Part shown: positions 36,887 to 51,045 of the stretch, piece after piece | Layout of the letters: every line of letters begins with the position of its first letter | Numbering within the stretch: position 1 is the stretch's first letter | Source of the DNA: Acidobacteriota bacterium | GTDB taxonomy: Bacteria > Acidobacteriota > Blastocatellia > Pyrinomonadales > Pyrinomonadaceae | Direction of reading: 5' to 3' | Assembly (NCBI GenBank): GCA_003222975.1 | Contig: QHXN01000012.1 | Location: 1 to 64,000 of the forward strand | DNA: 64,000 nt | Program-made: the position numbers and the translations under genes | Notes under the pieces: generated by a model | What the model saw: the letters and a program-made list of their open reading frames with translations, nothing else | Databases searched by the model: none | What the model was told of the DNA's origin: nothing

Positions 36887-37777
36887 TCACTCCGAGGCCG
36901 CGTTGGCGCGGCGGAAGTACGCGGCCATGTCGAGGCGCAGGCTGACGAGCGCGCCGCGCGTGGGCGCGGTCGGCGGCACGGACGCCTGCGCGCCCGGCGC
37001 TGCTACTCCTTCAGGGTTGACGGCCCTCGACGGGGCGGGCGCGCCCCTCGGAGTCAGCGGACTCGCCGGACTCGGCTGTGCAGGCTCGTTCGACGCCGCG
37101 CTCAACGCGCTCGCCGCGCTTGAGTCGGAGACGCCTTCGAGTTCGACCGTGTTGACGACGACGAACTGCCGGTCGGCCTCGATGTCGCGTATGAAGTGGC
37201 GGAGGTTCGCGTATGTGCCCTCGACCGTGAGCGTGACGCCGATGCCTGGGAAGACGCTCTGCACGACGCGCGCCTGTGTGTCCTCGCCGCTCGTGCGCCG
37301 CTGGGGTTGATTCGTCTGCGCGCCGGGTGCGGCCTCCTGCAACTGCGTGTAGCTGATGCCGCCGCTGATGCGGAGGTTGTTCTTGATGATGAGGCGGTTC
37401 AGCTCCTCGATGATGTTGCCCGCGCCGCTCAACTGGCCGAGGTGCTCGACCTGAAAGTCGTTCAGGCTCGTGAGGATTTCGCTCACGCGCTGCTGCGTGT
37501 CCTTGCGCCCGCCGATCATCTGCTGCTGGCTCTGGAGGAGTCGCTGCAAGTCGTTGCGCTCGGTCTCCAGGCTTTGCAGGCGCGAGCGTTGCGGCACGAG
37601 CAGGAAGAGGTAGGCGAAGATTGCTAAGAAGAGGAGCACGGAGGCCGCGGCGAGCGCGAGGACTTCGGGCAGGCCGAGTGCGCCGCGACGCCGCGCGCTG
37701 CGGAAGCTGTGGAAGCGCGCGCGCACGCCCGTCCGCGCGTCGCCCGAAGTCGCACCGACTGCGGTGTCGTTCCTCAA
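36887..37777 (-). CDS. Type IV pilus assembly protein PilO-like
   Basis: One TM then coiled coil; NIIEELNRLIIKNNLRISGG; GVTLTVEGTYANLRHFIRDIEADRQFVVVNTVEL. Confidence 0.8.
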   Translation of the reverse strand: MRNDTAVGATSGDARTGVRARFHSFRSARRRGALGLPEVLALAAASVLLFLAIFAYLFLLVPQRSRLQSLETERNDLQRLLQSQQQMIGGRKDTQQRVSEILTSLNDFQVEHLGQLSGAGNIIEELNRLIIKNNLRISGGISYTQLQEAAPGAQTNQPQRRTSGEDTQARVVQSVFPGIGVTLTVEGTYANLRHFIRDIEADRQFVVVNTVELEGVSDSSAASALSAASNEPAQPSPASPLTPRGAPAPSRAVNPEGVAAPGAQASVPPTAPTRGALVSLRLDMAAYFRRANAASE

Positions 37778-38433
37778 GGCCGGTCGCGCCCCCCCGCGTC
37801 AGAGGTCTTGTTGAGAAGTGTCGGCGCGAGAGCGCCCACCTCGCCGCCGGCCCGCTCCTCTCGACGGCGCGCGCGCTGCACGTAGGAGACGCGCAGCGTC
37901 CACTCGTAGCCCGCCTCGCCCTTGCCCGACTTCTGGTTCTCCGTGAGCGGGACGGCGTTGAACTTGCCGGCGCGGTTCATCTCCTCGACCATGCCGGTCA
38001 CGTCCGTCGGCGCGCGGCCCACCACCGTGAGGTCGAGGTCGGCGCGCGTCTGGTCGCCGACCTGCGTGACCTCGCGCACGTTGATGCGTGAGACGCGCAC
38101 GCTTTCGGGCAGGAAGTCTTCGAGGTCTGAGAAGAGCTGCGACCAGGAGAAGCTCTTGCGGCTGACAAGCTCGTGCGCCGCCTTCAGGGTCTCGTGCTGC
38201 TCCGGCGGGATGGTCTGGCTGATCTCCTGCGCCTGCTTCTCAAGGTCTGCGCGCTGCGCGCGCATCGCCTGCACCTGCCGCTCGGACAGGGCGGCCTCGG
38301 CGTTCACCTCGCGATACTGCGCGAGGATAAGGACGAGCGCCACGAGCGACACCGCCGAGACCGCGACGGAGACCGTCCACGGCAGCGTGCGGTTTCTGAA
38401 GGGGTTGCTGGCGAGATTGAGTCTGGCGATCAC
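37774..38433 (-). CDS. Type IV pilus assembly protein PilN-like
   Basis: MIARLNLASNPFRNRTLPWTVSVAVSAVSLVALVLIL; 4-bp overlap with downstream PilO-like gene. Confidence 0.82.
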   Translation of the reverse strand: MIARLNLASNPFRNRTLPWTVSVAVSAVSLVALVLILAQYREVNAEAALSERQVQAMRAQRADLEKQAQEISQTIPPEQHETLKAAHELVSRKSFSWSQLFSDLEDFLPESVRVSRINVREVTQVGDQTRADLDLTVVGRAPTDVTGMVEEMNRAGKFNAVPLTENQKSGKGEAGYEWTLRVSYVQRARRREERAGGEVGALAPTLLNKTSDAGGRDRP

Positions 38434-38618
38434 TTGCTCTTTCGCTTTCCGAAGAGATGTTCTCTGAAGCGGGTGGCCCGCCGGGAGGCTTCACCGGCAC
38501 AACGAGAAGCATAACCCGCCGCGCGAGGGGCACGCAACCGCCGCAACACGCGCGATTACACGCGCCGGAGGCGGCAGAGTTGCAGAAAGGCGATTGGCGA
38601 AGGTGGCGGTTGATTCTT

Positions 38619-39605
38619 TCAGCGCGGGACGCCGGGGACGGAGCCAGCGGGCTTGAGGTCGGGCGGGGAGACGCAGTAGGCGACGACGCGGTTGCGGCCC
38701 ATGTTCTTGGCGCGGTAGAGGGCGGTGTCGGCCAGCTCGACCAGCTCGATGGGGTCGCGCGCGTCGTCCGGATAGGAGGCGACGCCGATGCTGATCGTGA
38801 TGCGCAAAGTCTCGCCCGTGTCCTGCGGCGAGCCGCGCCGCACGGCGGCAAACGTGTGCTCCTCGATGGTCGAGCGGACGCGCTCGGCGGCGACCAGCCC
38901 CTGCGCGCAGTCGGCGTTCAGCATGAAGGCCGCGAACTCCTCGCCGCCGAAGCGCGCCGCCACGTCGCCCGCGCGCAGCGCGTGCGTGACGAGCGAGCCG
39001 ACCGCTTCGAGGGTCTGGCTGCCGACCAGATGGCCGTGTGTGTCGTTGACCGCCTTGAAGTGGTCAATGTCCATCATCAGGACGCAAAAGGGGCGCGTCT
39101 CGCGCTCGCTTCGCGCGGCCTCGCGCCGCAGTTCTGAGAAGAACGACTTGCTGGTCAAGAGGCCCGTTAGCTCGTCGTGCGCGAGCAGGCGGTGAATCTG
39201 GCGCTGGTACTCGCGGTCTATGTCGTCGAGGAGGTCGAAGCGCAGGAGGTGTTCGCCGATGGTCAGCTTGTCGCCGTCTTCGAGGTAGGCGTCTGAGACG
39301 GGCTGGCCGTTGAGGAGTGTGCCGTTGGTCGAGCCGAGGTCTGTGATGCGGTAGCGCGACGCGCCCGTCGAGGGGTCGCGCTCGACGCGTATGCGCGCGT
39401 GCATGCGCGAGGCGCGGGCGTCGTTGACGCGCACGTCGGCTTCGAGCGCGCGGCCCAGCGTGACCTCCTCGCGTTCGAGCGGGATGGGCGCGGCCAGAAG
39501 CTCGCCGCGCAGGAAGACGAGCGCCGGGTGACGCTCGCGCGCGTCGGCGTCAGCCTTCGGCGTGGCGGAGGCGGTGAAAGTTTTGTCGCCCTGTTCGCTG
39601 CTCAT
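38619..39605 (-). CDS. FHA-GGDEF diguanylate cyclase
   Basis: FHA motifs VTLGRALEADVRVNDARASRMHARI...ITDLGSTNGTLLNG; GGDEF domain with RFGGEEFAAF. Confidence 0.93.
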   Translation of the reverse strand: MSSEQGDKTFTASATPKADADARERHPALVFLRGELLAAPIPLEREEVTLGRALEADVRVNDARASRMHARIRVERDPSTGASRYRITDLGSTNGTLLNGQPVSDAYLEDGDKLTIGEHLLRFDLLDDIDREYQRQIHRLLAHDELTGLLTSKSFFSELRREAARSERETRPFCVLMMDIDHFKAVNDTHGHLVGSQTLEAVGSLVTHALRAGDVAARFGGEEFAAFMLNADCAQGLVAAERVRSTIEEHTFAAVRRGSPQDTGETLRITISIGVASYPDDARDPIELVELADTALYRAKNMGRNRVVAYCVSPPDLKPAGSVPGVPR

Positions 39606-39929
39606 TTCAGGGGCAAGGCGAAATACAGACGGGAGGATGCACGGAGGGGAGCGCCTCCCCTCAACGCCGCATCTTAACGTGCAAACGTGCGGGCATCAAC
39701 GGAAAAAGTGGCGAGCCTTGTCGTCCCTCCGCCAGCCGTGGGCGGCATGGGCGTCGCGCCCCGGCGAGGCTCGCGCCCGCCGCCGCTTCTTGTCGCGCCC
39801 GCGCCGCCTCTCCTATAATCTAAGGCAACCGCCGAACGAGAGAGTCTGCGCCGATTACGACCGACCGAAGAGAGATGTCGGTCGAGACGGCGTCGGCGGG
39901 TTTTCTAAGACGTTTCGAGGAGTGTCGAA

Positions 39930-40571
39930 TTGAAGGAAGAAGCGACGCTGGACTGCCCGTGGGCGAGGCAGGCTTTGACGGTCGAGCGCGTGTCGGCGGC
40001 CCGGCTGCCGACCGAGGTCGGCGAGTTCCACATCGCGGGCTACCGCTCGAAGACGAGCGGCGAGGAGTTCGTCGCCCTCTACAAGGGCGAGATGAACCCG
40101 GAGGTGCCCACCCTCGCACGCATCCACTCGCAGTGCCTGACGGGCGACGTGTTCGGCTCGACCAAGTGCGACTGCGGGCGGCAGCTCCGCCGCGCCATGG
40201 AGTTGATCGAGCAGGAGGGGCGCGGCGCAATCGTCTATCAACTTCAAGAAGGGCGCGGCATCGGCATCATCAACAAGATTCGCGCTTACGCCTTGCAGGA
40301 CGAGGGCGCGGACACCGTCGAGGCCAACGAGCGGCTCGGACTCGCCGTTGACCTGCGCGAGTACCGGCAGTGCGCCGAAGTCCTCTTCGACCTCGGCCTG
40401 TGCCAGGTGCGCGTGATGTCGAACAACCCCCTGAAGCTGCGCGCGATGGAGGAGGCGGGCCTGAGGGTCGTCGAGCGCGTCGCCCTCGAAGTCGAGCCGG
40501 GCGAGGCCGCCGTCCACTACCTGCGCACGAAGAAAGAAAAACTCGGCCACCTGCTCGACCTCGTCGAGTAA
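39930..40571 (+). CDS. ribA: GTP cyclohydrolase II
   Basis: [76 protein letters not shown]. Confidence 0.95.
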   Translation: MKEEATLDCPWARQALTVERVSAARLPTEVGEFHIAGYRSKTSGEEFVALYKGEMNPEVPTLARIHSQCLTGDVFGSTKCDCGRQLRRAMELIEQEGRGAIVYQLQEGRGIGIINKIRAYALQDEGADTVEANERLGLAVDLREYRQCAEVLFDLGLCQVRVMSNNPLKLRAMEEAGLRVVERVALEVEPGEAAVHYLRTKKEKLGHLLDLVE

Positions 40572-41156
40572 GCCGACACCGCATTCACAAAACTCGGCAC
40601 GACCGCGACGCGCCCGCTCCGAAGCTCTCGACGGCGGGCGCGGGCGCTCGTCGCCCTCCTTCGGCCTCGGCCCGTCGCTGCGGCTCCTCCGAAAAATTAG
40701 ACGTGCGGAATTCATTTTTTCGGATATAATGCTGCGCGTCCGCCCGCCGCCCGCGCAGAAAACATTGAAAAGCTTCACCGGGACTCATCCGTCGCGCACG
40801 GTCTCGCGGGTGGAACGGCAGTTGCCAAAATGATTTTCTCCGTCGTCTGGCTTTCCGCGGCAGTCTCGCCGAGGCGGCCCGAAAAGTCCCGTCATCGTTT
40901 TTCGCTTTCTTCAGTTCTGAGCAAAGGGTTATAAGTCGTCGCGAGGTGTCGCCCCCGGTTCTCCCGGCACTTTCCGTCAGCACCGCCCGCGCACCTTCCG
41001 GCCACGTCGAGGTCGGGCTTAACCGAGCTTGACCTTTCCGCCATTCGCAAGCGGTCACTTTCATTCAGGGTTACAGCACACTTTTTCTGCGCCCGCGCGC
41101 CGCGTCTGTCTCCGGGACTCGCGCGCCGGCCACCCAACCCAGTTTAGGAGGGAACG

Positions 41157-44957
<3,801 letters not shown>

Positions 44958-44993
44958 AGCGGGGCGGCCCCGCCGACCACTAACCCGATGGAC

Positions 44994-45030
44994 GCGGGCC
45001 GAGGCTTTAAAGTCTCCGGCCCGCTTTTTT
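44994..45030 (+). terminator. Rho-independent terminator
   Basis: GCGGGCCGAGGCTTTAAAGTCTCCGGCCCGC followed by TTTTTT. Confidence 0.9.
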
Positions 45031-45105
45031 ATCACATGACGCGCGGGCCGGGCCGGCGGCAGAACTCCCGCCCCGGCCCGCACGCCGGAACAAGGAGAGC
45101 CGCAC

Positions 45106-46125
45106 ATGAATAAAATGTTGAAGCCGCCCGCCACTCACCTGTTAGGCCGCGCCCTCGCGACGCTGCTGTCGGCGGCGCTGCTCGCCTGCGCGCTCGCCGC
45201 CGACACTTCCGCGCAGGGCGGCGGCCACACGCTCATGGGCGACGTTAAGGTTGACGAGAGCAAGGCCGAGGGGCCGAAGCCCCTCGCCTTCGACATCATC
45301 CTTTACAGAGAGAGGGGCGACAGCAACACGGTCGGGCGGCAGACCGTCCCGAACGGCGGGCGCTACCGCTTCAACGACCTGGACAACGGCTACTACGACC
45401 TCGTCGTCGAGGTGGAGGGCGCGGAGGTCGCGCGCATCCGCGTCCGCATCTTCGCGGCCTACAAGAACGACTTCACACAGAACATAGAGATGGAGTGGCG
45501 CGCGCCCGCGACCGCCGGCGCGAAGACGGCGGGCGTCTCCACCGCCGACTTCTACAAGCGCACGAGCGCCGCCCAGAAACTCTTCGACCGCGCCGAAGAG
45601 GCCATGACGGCGAAGAAGTACACGGACGCCGTCTCGCTGTTCCAGCAGTTGGTCGGCGCGGACGCGCAGGACTACCAGGCCTGGACTGAGTTGGGGACGG
45701 CCTACCTCTTTCAGGACAACGCCGCCGAGTCCGAGAAGTCGTACCTGCGCGCGATAGGAGTCCGGCCCGCCTTCGCGCTCGCCTACCTCGACCTCGCCCG
45801 CCTCCGCATGGCACAGAAGAACTACGACGGCGCGGTCGAAATCCTGACCAAAGCCGTCGCCTTGCAGCCGCCCTCGGCGGACGCAAACCTCCTCCTCGGC
45901 GAGTCCTACCTCCAACTGAAGAAGGGGTCGAAGGCCGTCCCCTATCTCGAAGAGGCCGCGCGCCTCGGCAAGCCGGAAGCGCGCCTCCGGCTCGCCACTC
46001 TCTACGACCGCGTCGGGATGAAAGACCGCGCCGCCGCCGAGTACGTGCAGTTCCTCGCCGCCAAACCCGATTATCCCGACCGCAAGAAGCTGGAGCAGTA
46101 CATCAAGGAGAACAAAAAGCAGTGA
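45106..46125 (+). CDS. Secreted TPR-repeat protein
   Basis: Signal peptide, carboxypeptidase-regulatory-like N domain, then TPRs (YQAWTELGTAYLFQDNAAESEKSYLRAIGVRPAFALAYLDLA). Confidence 0.85.
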   Translation: MNKMLKPPATHLLGRALATLLSAALLACALAADTSAQGGGHTLMGDVKVDESKAEGPKPLAFDIILYRERGDSNTVGRQTVPNGGRYRFNDLDNGYYDLVVEVEGAEVARIRVRIFAAYKNDFTQNIEMEWRAPATAGAKTAGVSTADFYKRTSAAQKLFDRAEEAMTAKKYTDAVSLFQQLVGADAQDYQAWTELGTAYLFQDNAAESEKSYLRAIGVRPAFALAYLDLARLRMAQKNYDGAVEILTKAVALQPPSADANLLLGESYLQLKKGSKAVPYLEEAARLGKPEARLRLATLYDRVGMKDRAAAEYVQFLAAKPDYPDRKKLEQYIKENKKQ

Positions 46126-46202
46126 TGAATGATGAATGCGGAATGATGAATGGAAGGCAGCACCCCTCTTAACATTCATCATTCATCATTCCGCATTCAT
46201 CA
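46123..46202. repeat. Heptad-arm hairpin locus M
   Basis: TGATGAATGATGAATGCGGAATGATGAATG (46123-46152) vs CATTCATCATTCATCATTCCGCATTCATCA (46173-46202); left arm starts with the upstream stop codon. Confidence 0.92.
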
Positions 46203-46227
46203 TTTTCTTTGCTAGACTTCCCTCGCC

Positions 46228-47535
46228 GTGAGCGAGCGCATCTACCGCGACCCCGTCCACAACATCATCCGCCTCCGCACCGACACCGACGAAGGCCGCC
46301 TGATGGTGCGCCTCATAGACTCGTTTGAGTTCCAGCGCCTGCGCCGCATCAAGCAGCTCGGACTCGCCCTGTTCACCTACCAGGGCGCGGAGCACTCGCG
46401 CTTCGCGCATTCTTTAGGCGCGCTCCACCTGATGACGCGCGTGCTCGACCGCCTCTCGGAGAAGTACCGGATAGCCCCGGAGGCGCGCGCGGCGGCACGC
46501 GCCGCGGCTCTCCTGCACGACACCGGGCACGGCCCCTTCTCGCACGTCATGGAGAAGGTCTTAAACTTCCACCACGAGGAATGGACGCGCCGCGTCGTCT
46601 TGAGCGAAGAGACGGAGGTCGGTCAGGTGCTTCGCTCCTTCTCTCCCGACTTGCCTGGGCGCGTGGCCGCGCTCGTCGAGGGCACGTTCCAGCCCGCCTT
46701 CCTCGCGCAGCTCGTCTCGTCGCAATTAGACGTTGACCGCATGGATTATCTCCTGCGCGACTCTCTGATGACCGGCGCGAAGTACGGCAACTTCGACCTC
46801 GAATGGATCATCAACGCCATCGAGGTTGACGAACGGGCGGATCGCATCTACGTCTCGGCGCGCGGCCTCTACGCCGTCGAGGAGTATTTGCAGGCGCGCT
46901 ACTACATGTTCCGGCAGGTCTATTTCCACCGCACTCTGCGCTCGGCGGAGGCCGTGCTGCGCTCGGCCCTGCGGCGCGCTCTCGAACTCATCGCCGCGGG
47001 AGAAAAAGTCTGGTGCGCGCCCGGCACGGCCTTCGAGAAGGTCCTCAACCGCGCGCCGCTCACGCTCGCCGACCATATGGAGCTAGACGACGCCGAGCTG
47101 ACCTTCCACGTCAAGCAGTGGCAGCGCTCCGAGGACGCCGTCCTTGCCGACCTCAGCCGCCGCTTCGTCGGTCGCCGCCTCTTCAAAGCCATAGACCTCG
47201 ACATGCCCGAAGCCGAGCGCGCCGACTTCCTCGCCGCGGCGCGCATCCTCGTCGAGCGGCGCGGCTTCGACCCGGCCTACTACTTCATAGAGGATCACGC
47301 GGGCGACGTGCCTTACTACTCTTACTACACGGTCGAGGGCGTCGAACCGAAGTCGCTCATCCACGTCGAGGACGGCTACGCGCACCCGCGCGTGCGCGAG
47401 ATCAGCGAGGTCAGCGACGCCGTGCGGGGTCTGCGCGGCTACCGCCTCCACCGCGTCTGCTTCCCGCCCGAAGCCAAAGACGAGGTCTATGCCCTCTACC
47501 ACCGACACCCCAGCACCGGCGCGGCGACCAATTAA
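46228..47535 (+). CDS. HD-domain (SAMHD1/dGTPase-like) phosphohydrolase
   Basis: [13 protein letters not shown]...[34 protein letters not shown]...[18 protein letters not shown]. Confidence 0.92.
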   Translation: MSERIYRDPVHNIIRLRTDTDEGRLMVRLIDSFEFQRLRRIKQLGLALFTYQGAEHSRFAHSLGALHLMTRVLDRLSEKYRIAPEARAAARAAALLHDTGHGPFSHVMEKVLNFHHEEWTRRVVLSEETEVGQVLRSFSPDLPGRVAALVEGTFQPAFLAQLVSSQLDVDRMDYLLRDSLMTGAKYGNFDLEWIINAIEVDERADRIYVSARGLYAVEEYLQARYYMFRQVYFHRTLRSAEAVLRSALRRALELIAAGEKVWCAPGTAFEKVLNRAPLTLADHMELDDAELTFHVKQWQRSEDAVLADLSRRFVGRRLFKAIDLDMPEAERADFLAAARILVERRGFDPAYYFIEDHAGDVPYYSYYTVEGVEPKSLIHVEDGYAHPRVREISEVSDAVRGLRGYRLHRVCFPPEAKDEVYALYHRHPSTGAATN

Positions 47536-48941
47536 CACGCCGGGCCGTCAGGTTTTGCGGCCCGGTCGTGTAGTGCGGCAAGCTCGCGCATGACGGCGGC
47601 GGCACGGGCCGCGACTGAAGCCTCGTCCTCGTCCACGTTGGCGAAGAGGCGGAGGGCCGCCGGCCAGTCGGGCCGATGGTAGAAGCGGAGCATGGCGTCG
47701 GGGTCGAAGCCGAGGCGGTCGTCCATTGGGTAGATCAGCCCGCGCGCGACGAAGGCGTGGAGGTCGTGCGAGCCGTAGTCGAGGCCCGGCACGTAGGCGG
47801 CGGGACGGCCCGCGGTCACCGCGTCAACGAGCACGCTTGAGTTGCCGCCGAGGACGATGTCCGACGCCTCGATGTCGCGGAAGACGGGGCCGCCAGCGCA
47901 CCGGCGCACGCGCTCATCGTTCAGCGACGCGATCCATGCGTCGAGTCCCACCCAGAGATTCTTCGGGTGCGGGCGGACGAGGACGCGCGACACGCGCGGG
48001 TCGCTCGTGAGACGTTCGACGACAGCGCGCAGGCGCTCCTCTCTCACGTCCTTGCAAAGAAATATCCCGACGCTCAGACCCGCGGGAAGCGGCCCCGCGG
48101 GCATCGGTGCGTAATGCTCCCGCCGACCGTGGATGAGGACGCGATGCATCCGGCAGCCTTCGTCAAGGTACGTCTGCCGCGCGGCCTCGCAGTGAACCAC
48201 CGCCAGGTCGTAGGAGAGACGCGCGACGGGCCGCACGGGCATGCCGTGCGTGATGAGGACGACGGGCACGCCGCACTTGCGTGCCGCGAGGTTGAAAGCG
48301 ATGCCGTGGGGGTTGCTGTGGCTCGACATCACCGCGAGGCGGAAGCGCCCGCGGCGGAAGATGTCGAGGTAGCGCGCGTAGTAGCCGACGAGTTCGGCGA
48401 CGCGGAGCACCTTGAAGAACTCGTAGCGCCGGTGCAGCAGGCGCGCGAGACTGAGCATGCGTCGCCAGTTCCGGCCCGCGCTCCGGGCCAGCGCGAAAAG
48501 TGCCGCGGCGTCGGGGCGGCGGCGGAACTTCAATTCAGTCCAACCAAGCTCCGGGAGCAGCCGGGGCAAAGTCTGGACGGCCCGCCGCTCGTTGCCGAGA
48601 CGTGCGACCCAGACCGCGCCGCCGCGCCGTCCGCCCCGACGCACTTCGAGAAACCTCGTCAGCCCGCCGAGCAGAGCGACCACCGCGGGCGCTTTGGTCT
48701 CCCGCTTCCGTTCGACCCACTCCGAGCCGGCGCGCAAACTGTCGTGTTGTGAGATGACGTAGCGGGCGATTCCCTCGACCACTTCGGCCTCGTCGCAGCG
48801 GAGCAGGCTCTTGACGCCGCGGCAGAGCAGCCAGGCGCGTTCGACGCCCGCGCCCGCGTCTTCAACGCCCGCGCTCGCTTCGCCGGTGTCTCGCATGTTT
48901 GACCGAAGGATCGTCGGCTCGCTTCTACTCTCGGCACTCAT
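47532..48941 (-). CDS. Capsule/CDP-glycerol-transferase-like polysaccharide protein
   Basis: [11 protein letters not shown]...VLVRPHPKN...[39 protein letters not shown]; start trimmed. Confidence 0.65.
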   Translation of the reverse strand: MSAESRSEPTILRSNMRDTGEASAGVEDAGAGVERAWLLCRGVKSLLRCDEAEVVEGIARYVISQHDSLRAGSEWVERKRETKAPAVVALLGGLTRFLEVRRGGRRGGAVWVARLGNERRAVQTLPRLLPELGWTELKFRRRPDAAALFALARSAGRNWRRMLSLARLLHRRYEFFKVLRVAELVGYYARYLDIFRRGRFRLAVMSSHSNPHGIAFNLAARKCGVPVVLITHGMPVRPVARLSYDLAVVHCEAARQTYLDEGCRMHRVLIHGRREHYAPMPAGPLPAGLSVGIFLCKDVREERLRAVVERLTSDPRVSRVLVRPHPKNLWVGLDAWIASLNDERVRRCAGGPVFRDIEASDIVLGGNSSVLVDAVTAGRPAAYVPGLDYGSHDLHAFVARGLIYPMDDRLGFDPDAMLRFYHRPDWPAALRLFANVDEDEASVAARAAAVMRELAALHDRAAKPDGPAC

Positions 48942-48951
48942 GTGCGCCGAG

Positions 48952-49893
48952 TCACTCCGCTTCTCGAAGTGCGCCGAGGAGGTTGGCGATTGTGGACTCG
49001 TGGACTCGCCGACGCGCGGCGACGCCGTTGTTCGCGTTGTGCGGCGCGAGCAGGCAGTTCGAGAAGGCGCGGAGCGGGCTGTCTTCGGGGAGCGGCTCGA
49101 CCTCGAAAACGTCGAGTGCGGCCCCGGCAATCTGCTGTTTGCGCAGCGCATCAACAAGCGCCGGCTCGTCAACGACCGCGCCGCGCGACGTGTTGATGAG
49201 GTAAGCCGTGGGGCGCATCAGCGCGAGTTCGCCGCGGCCTATCAGGTGAAAGGAGGTCGGGTTGAGGTCGCAGTGCAGCGAGACGAAGTCGGACGCCGCG
49301 AGCAGCGCGAGCAGCGGAACCATGTCGAGTCCGGTCTCGTCAATAAACGGCGGCGGCACTTGAGCCGGGTCGTTGCCGAGCACCCTCATCCCGAACGCAC
49401 GCGCGCGGCGCACCACGGCCCTGCCGATGTTGCCGACGCCGACCACGCCGAGTGTGCATTCCCTGAGCGAGACGGCGTCCGGCTTCGTCCAAAGGCCGCG
49501 GCGCATATCCACGTCCATCCACGGGAGCCTGCGCGCGAAGCAGAGGACGTAGCCGAGCGCCGTGTCGGCCACGCAGTCCGTGAAGGCGTCGGGCGTGTTG
49601 CACACGCGGACGCCGAAGCGCGCCGCCGCGCCGGTGTCAATCGAGTCAACGCCCGTGCCCCATTTCGAGATCACCTTCAGCCGGGGCGCGCGGCTGAGGA
49701 CGCGCTCCGTGAACTGGTCGTCGCCGCAGATCACGCCGTCAATCGCCCCGACCAGGGGAAGCAACTCCTCCTCGCTCAGACGCTCGCGCACGCGCGCCGT
49801 GACTACCTCCACACCTTCTGCTTCCATGCGCGGGCGGAACTCCTCGACGAACGGGAGCATGTACGGCGCGGTGATGAGAACGCGCCACTTCAT
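48952..49893 (-). CDS. D-2-hydroxyacid dehydrogenase (PGDH-like)
   Basis: LKVISKWGTGVDSIDTGAAARFGVRVCNTPDAFTDCVADTALGYVLCFARRL...LGVVGVGNIGRAVVRRARAFGM. Confidence 0.92.
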   Translation of the reverse strand: MKWRVLITAPYMLPFVEEFRPRMEAEGVEVVTARVRERLSEEELLPLVGAIDGVICGDDQFTERVLSRAPRLKVISKWGTGVDSIDTGAAARFGVRVCNTPDAFTDCVADTALGYVLCFARRLPWMDVDMRRGLWTKPDAVSLRECTLGVVGVGNIGRAVVRRARAFGMRVLGNDPAQVPPPFIDETGLDMVPLLALLAASDFVSLHCDLNPTSFHLIGRGELALMRPTAYLINTSRGAVVDEPALVDALRKQQIAGAALDVFEVEPLPEDSPLRAFSNCLLAPHNANNGVAARRRVHESTIANLLGALREAE

Positions 49894-50693
49894 ACCCGCA
49901 ACGCCCCGCGTGCGACCGGCTCGCCGTACCGTTGGAGGAGCGGGTCGTCTCGCATCAGGGCCTCGACGAGGCGCAGGTCTTCGGGCGTGTCCACCGCGTG
50001 TGTGTCTTCTTTGGTCTCCACCAGGCGCACGCCGAGGCCGTGCTCGATCAGGCGGAGCATGTCTATGGACTCCGCGCGTTCGAGGGGCGTCGGCGTCAGG
50101 CGCGCGAACTCGCGCAGGAAGTCGCGCCGGAACGGGATCACGCACACCTGCTTGAACACAGGCGGACGCGCGACCGCCCCGCTTGAGAAGTCGCGCGCGA
50201 GGTCGAGCGCGGGGATGGGCGCGCGAGAGAAGTAGAGGGCGTTGCTATGGACGTTCGTCACGACCTTGATGGTGTTGCGGTCAACGTACTCCTCCCGGCT
50301 GTTGATCCGGCGCGCGAGGTTCACGCACGCCACGGATGGATCGTCGAGCATGGGGGCCACGGCGGCGGCGATCATGCCCGGCGTGACCATCGGCTCGTCG
50401 CCCTGAATCATCACGACGATGTCGGCCTCGACGCGCCCGGCGGCCTCGGCGACCCGGTCGCTCGCCCGCTCGTGTGCCGGCGAAGTCATAAGGACTGCGC
50501 CGCCGAACCCTTCAACCGCGGCCCCGATCTCCTCGTCGCACGTCGCGACGTAAACCGCGTCGAGTGCTTCACACATCGAGGCGCGGCGGACGACGTGCTC
50601 GATCATCGGTCGTCCGAGAAGCGGCGCGAGTGGCTTGCCCGGAAAACGAGTCGAACCCATCCGCGCCGGGATCACCGCGACGATCCTGACCAT
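49890..50693 (-). CDS. kdsB: 3-deoxy-manno-octulosonate cytidylyltransferase
   Basis: MVRIVAVIPARMGSTRFPGKPLAPLLGRPMIEHVVRRAS...MTSPAHERASDRVAEAA...VVMIQGDEPMV; SD GAGGAGG. Confidence 0.92.
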   Translation of the reverse strand: MVRIVAVIPARMGSTRFPGKPLAPLLGRPMIEHVVRRASMCEALDAVYVATCDEEIGAAVEGFGGAVLMTSPAHERASDRVAEAAGRVEADIVVMIQGDEPMVTPGMIAAAVAPMLDDPSVACVNLARRINSREEYVDRNTIKVVTNVHSNALYFSRAPIPALDLARDFSSGAVARPPVFKQVCVIPFRRDFLREFARLTPTPLERAESIDMLRLIEHGLGVRLVETKEDTHAVDTPEDLRLVEALMRDDPLLQRYGEPVARGALRV

Positions 50694-50988
50694 GCCCCTC
50701 CTCACCTCCTTCTTCATCGAATTCTCTGAGGACGACCCTGCGCTTGAGAGAAGGCTCGCCCCGCGCGCGCGCGGCGGAGTTCCTACGAACAAGCAGGACG
50801 ACCAGGACGATTGCGAGAAGGCCGAAGATGCCTCCGGCGAGCAGCCGCGCGTTCCCGATCAGTCCTAAAATCAAGATCGTCCCGACGATTAAAGTCCCCG
50901 GCGGGGCGAACGCGAGAAAACCGGCGACGAGAAGAACGGCGACACGCTTGAGCCGTCTGAAGGGCTTCGCTCGATGGTGGCTGCTCAT
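50569..50988 (-). CDS. Small two-TM protein overlapping the kdsB start (tentative)
   Basis: MSSHHRAKPFRRLKRVAVLLVAGFLAFAPPGTLIVGTILILGLIGNARLLAGGIFGLLAIVLVVLLVRRN. Confidence 0.45.
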   Translation of the reverse strand: MSSHHRAKPFRRLKRVAVLLVAGFLAFAPPGTLIVGTILILGLIGNARLLAGGIFGLLAIVLVVLLVRRNSAARARGEPSLKRRVVLREFDEEGGEEGHGQDRRGDPGADGFDSFSGQATRAASRTTDDRARRPPRLDV

Positions 50989-51045
50989 ACTTGAGTCACA
51001 GAAAATGCTCCGTCGCCCCTCGCGCTAAAGACGGCGGCGAGCGGC

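Noticed and set aside
40572-41156. Riboswitch or ncRNA in the 585-bp leader before the TonB receptor
   Set aside because: Long leader noted, but I could not recognise a conserved riboswitch core by eye; Infernal/Rfam would be needed
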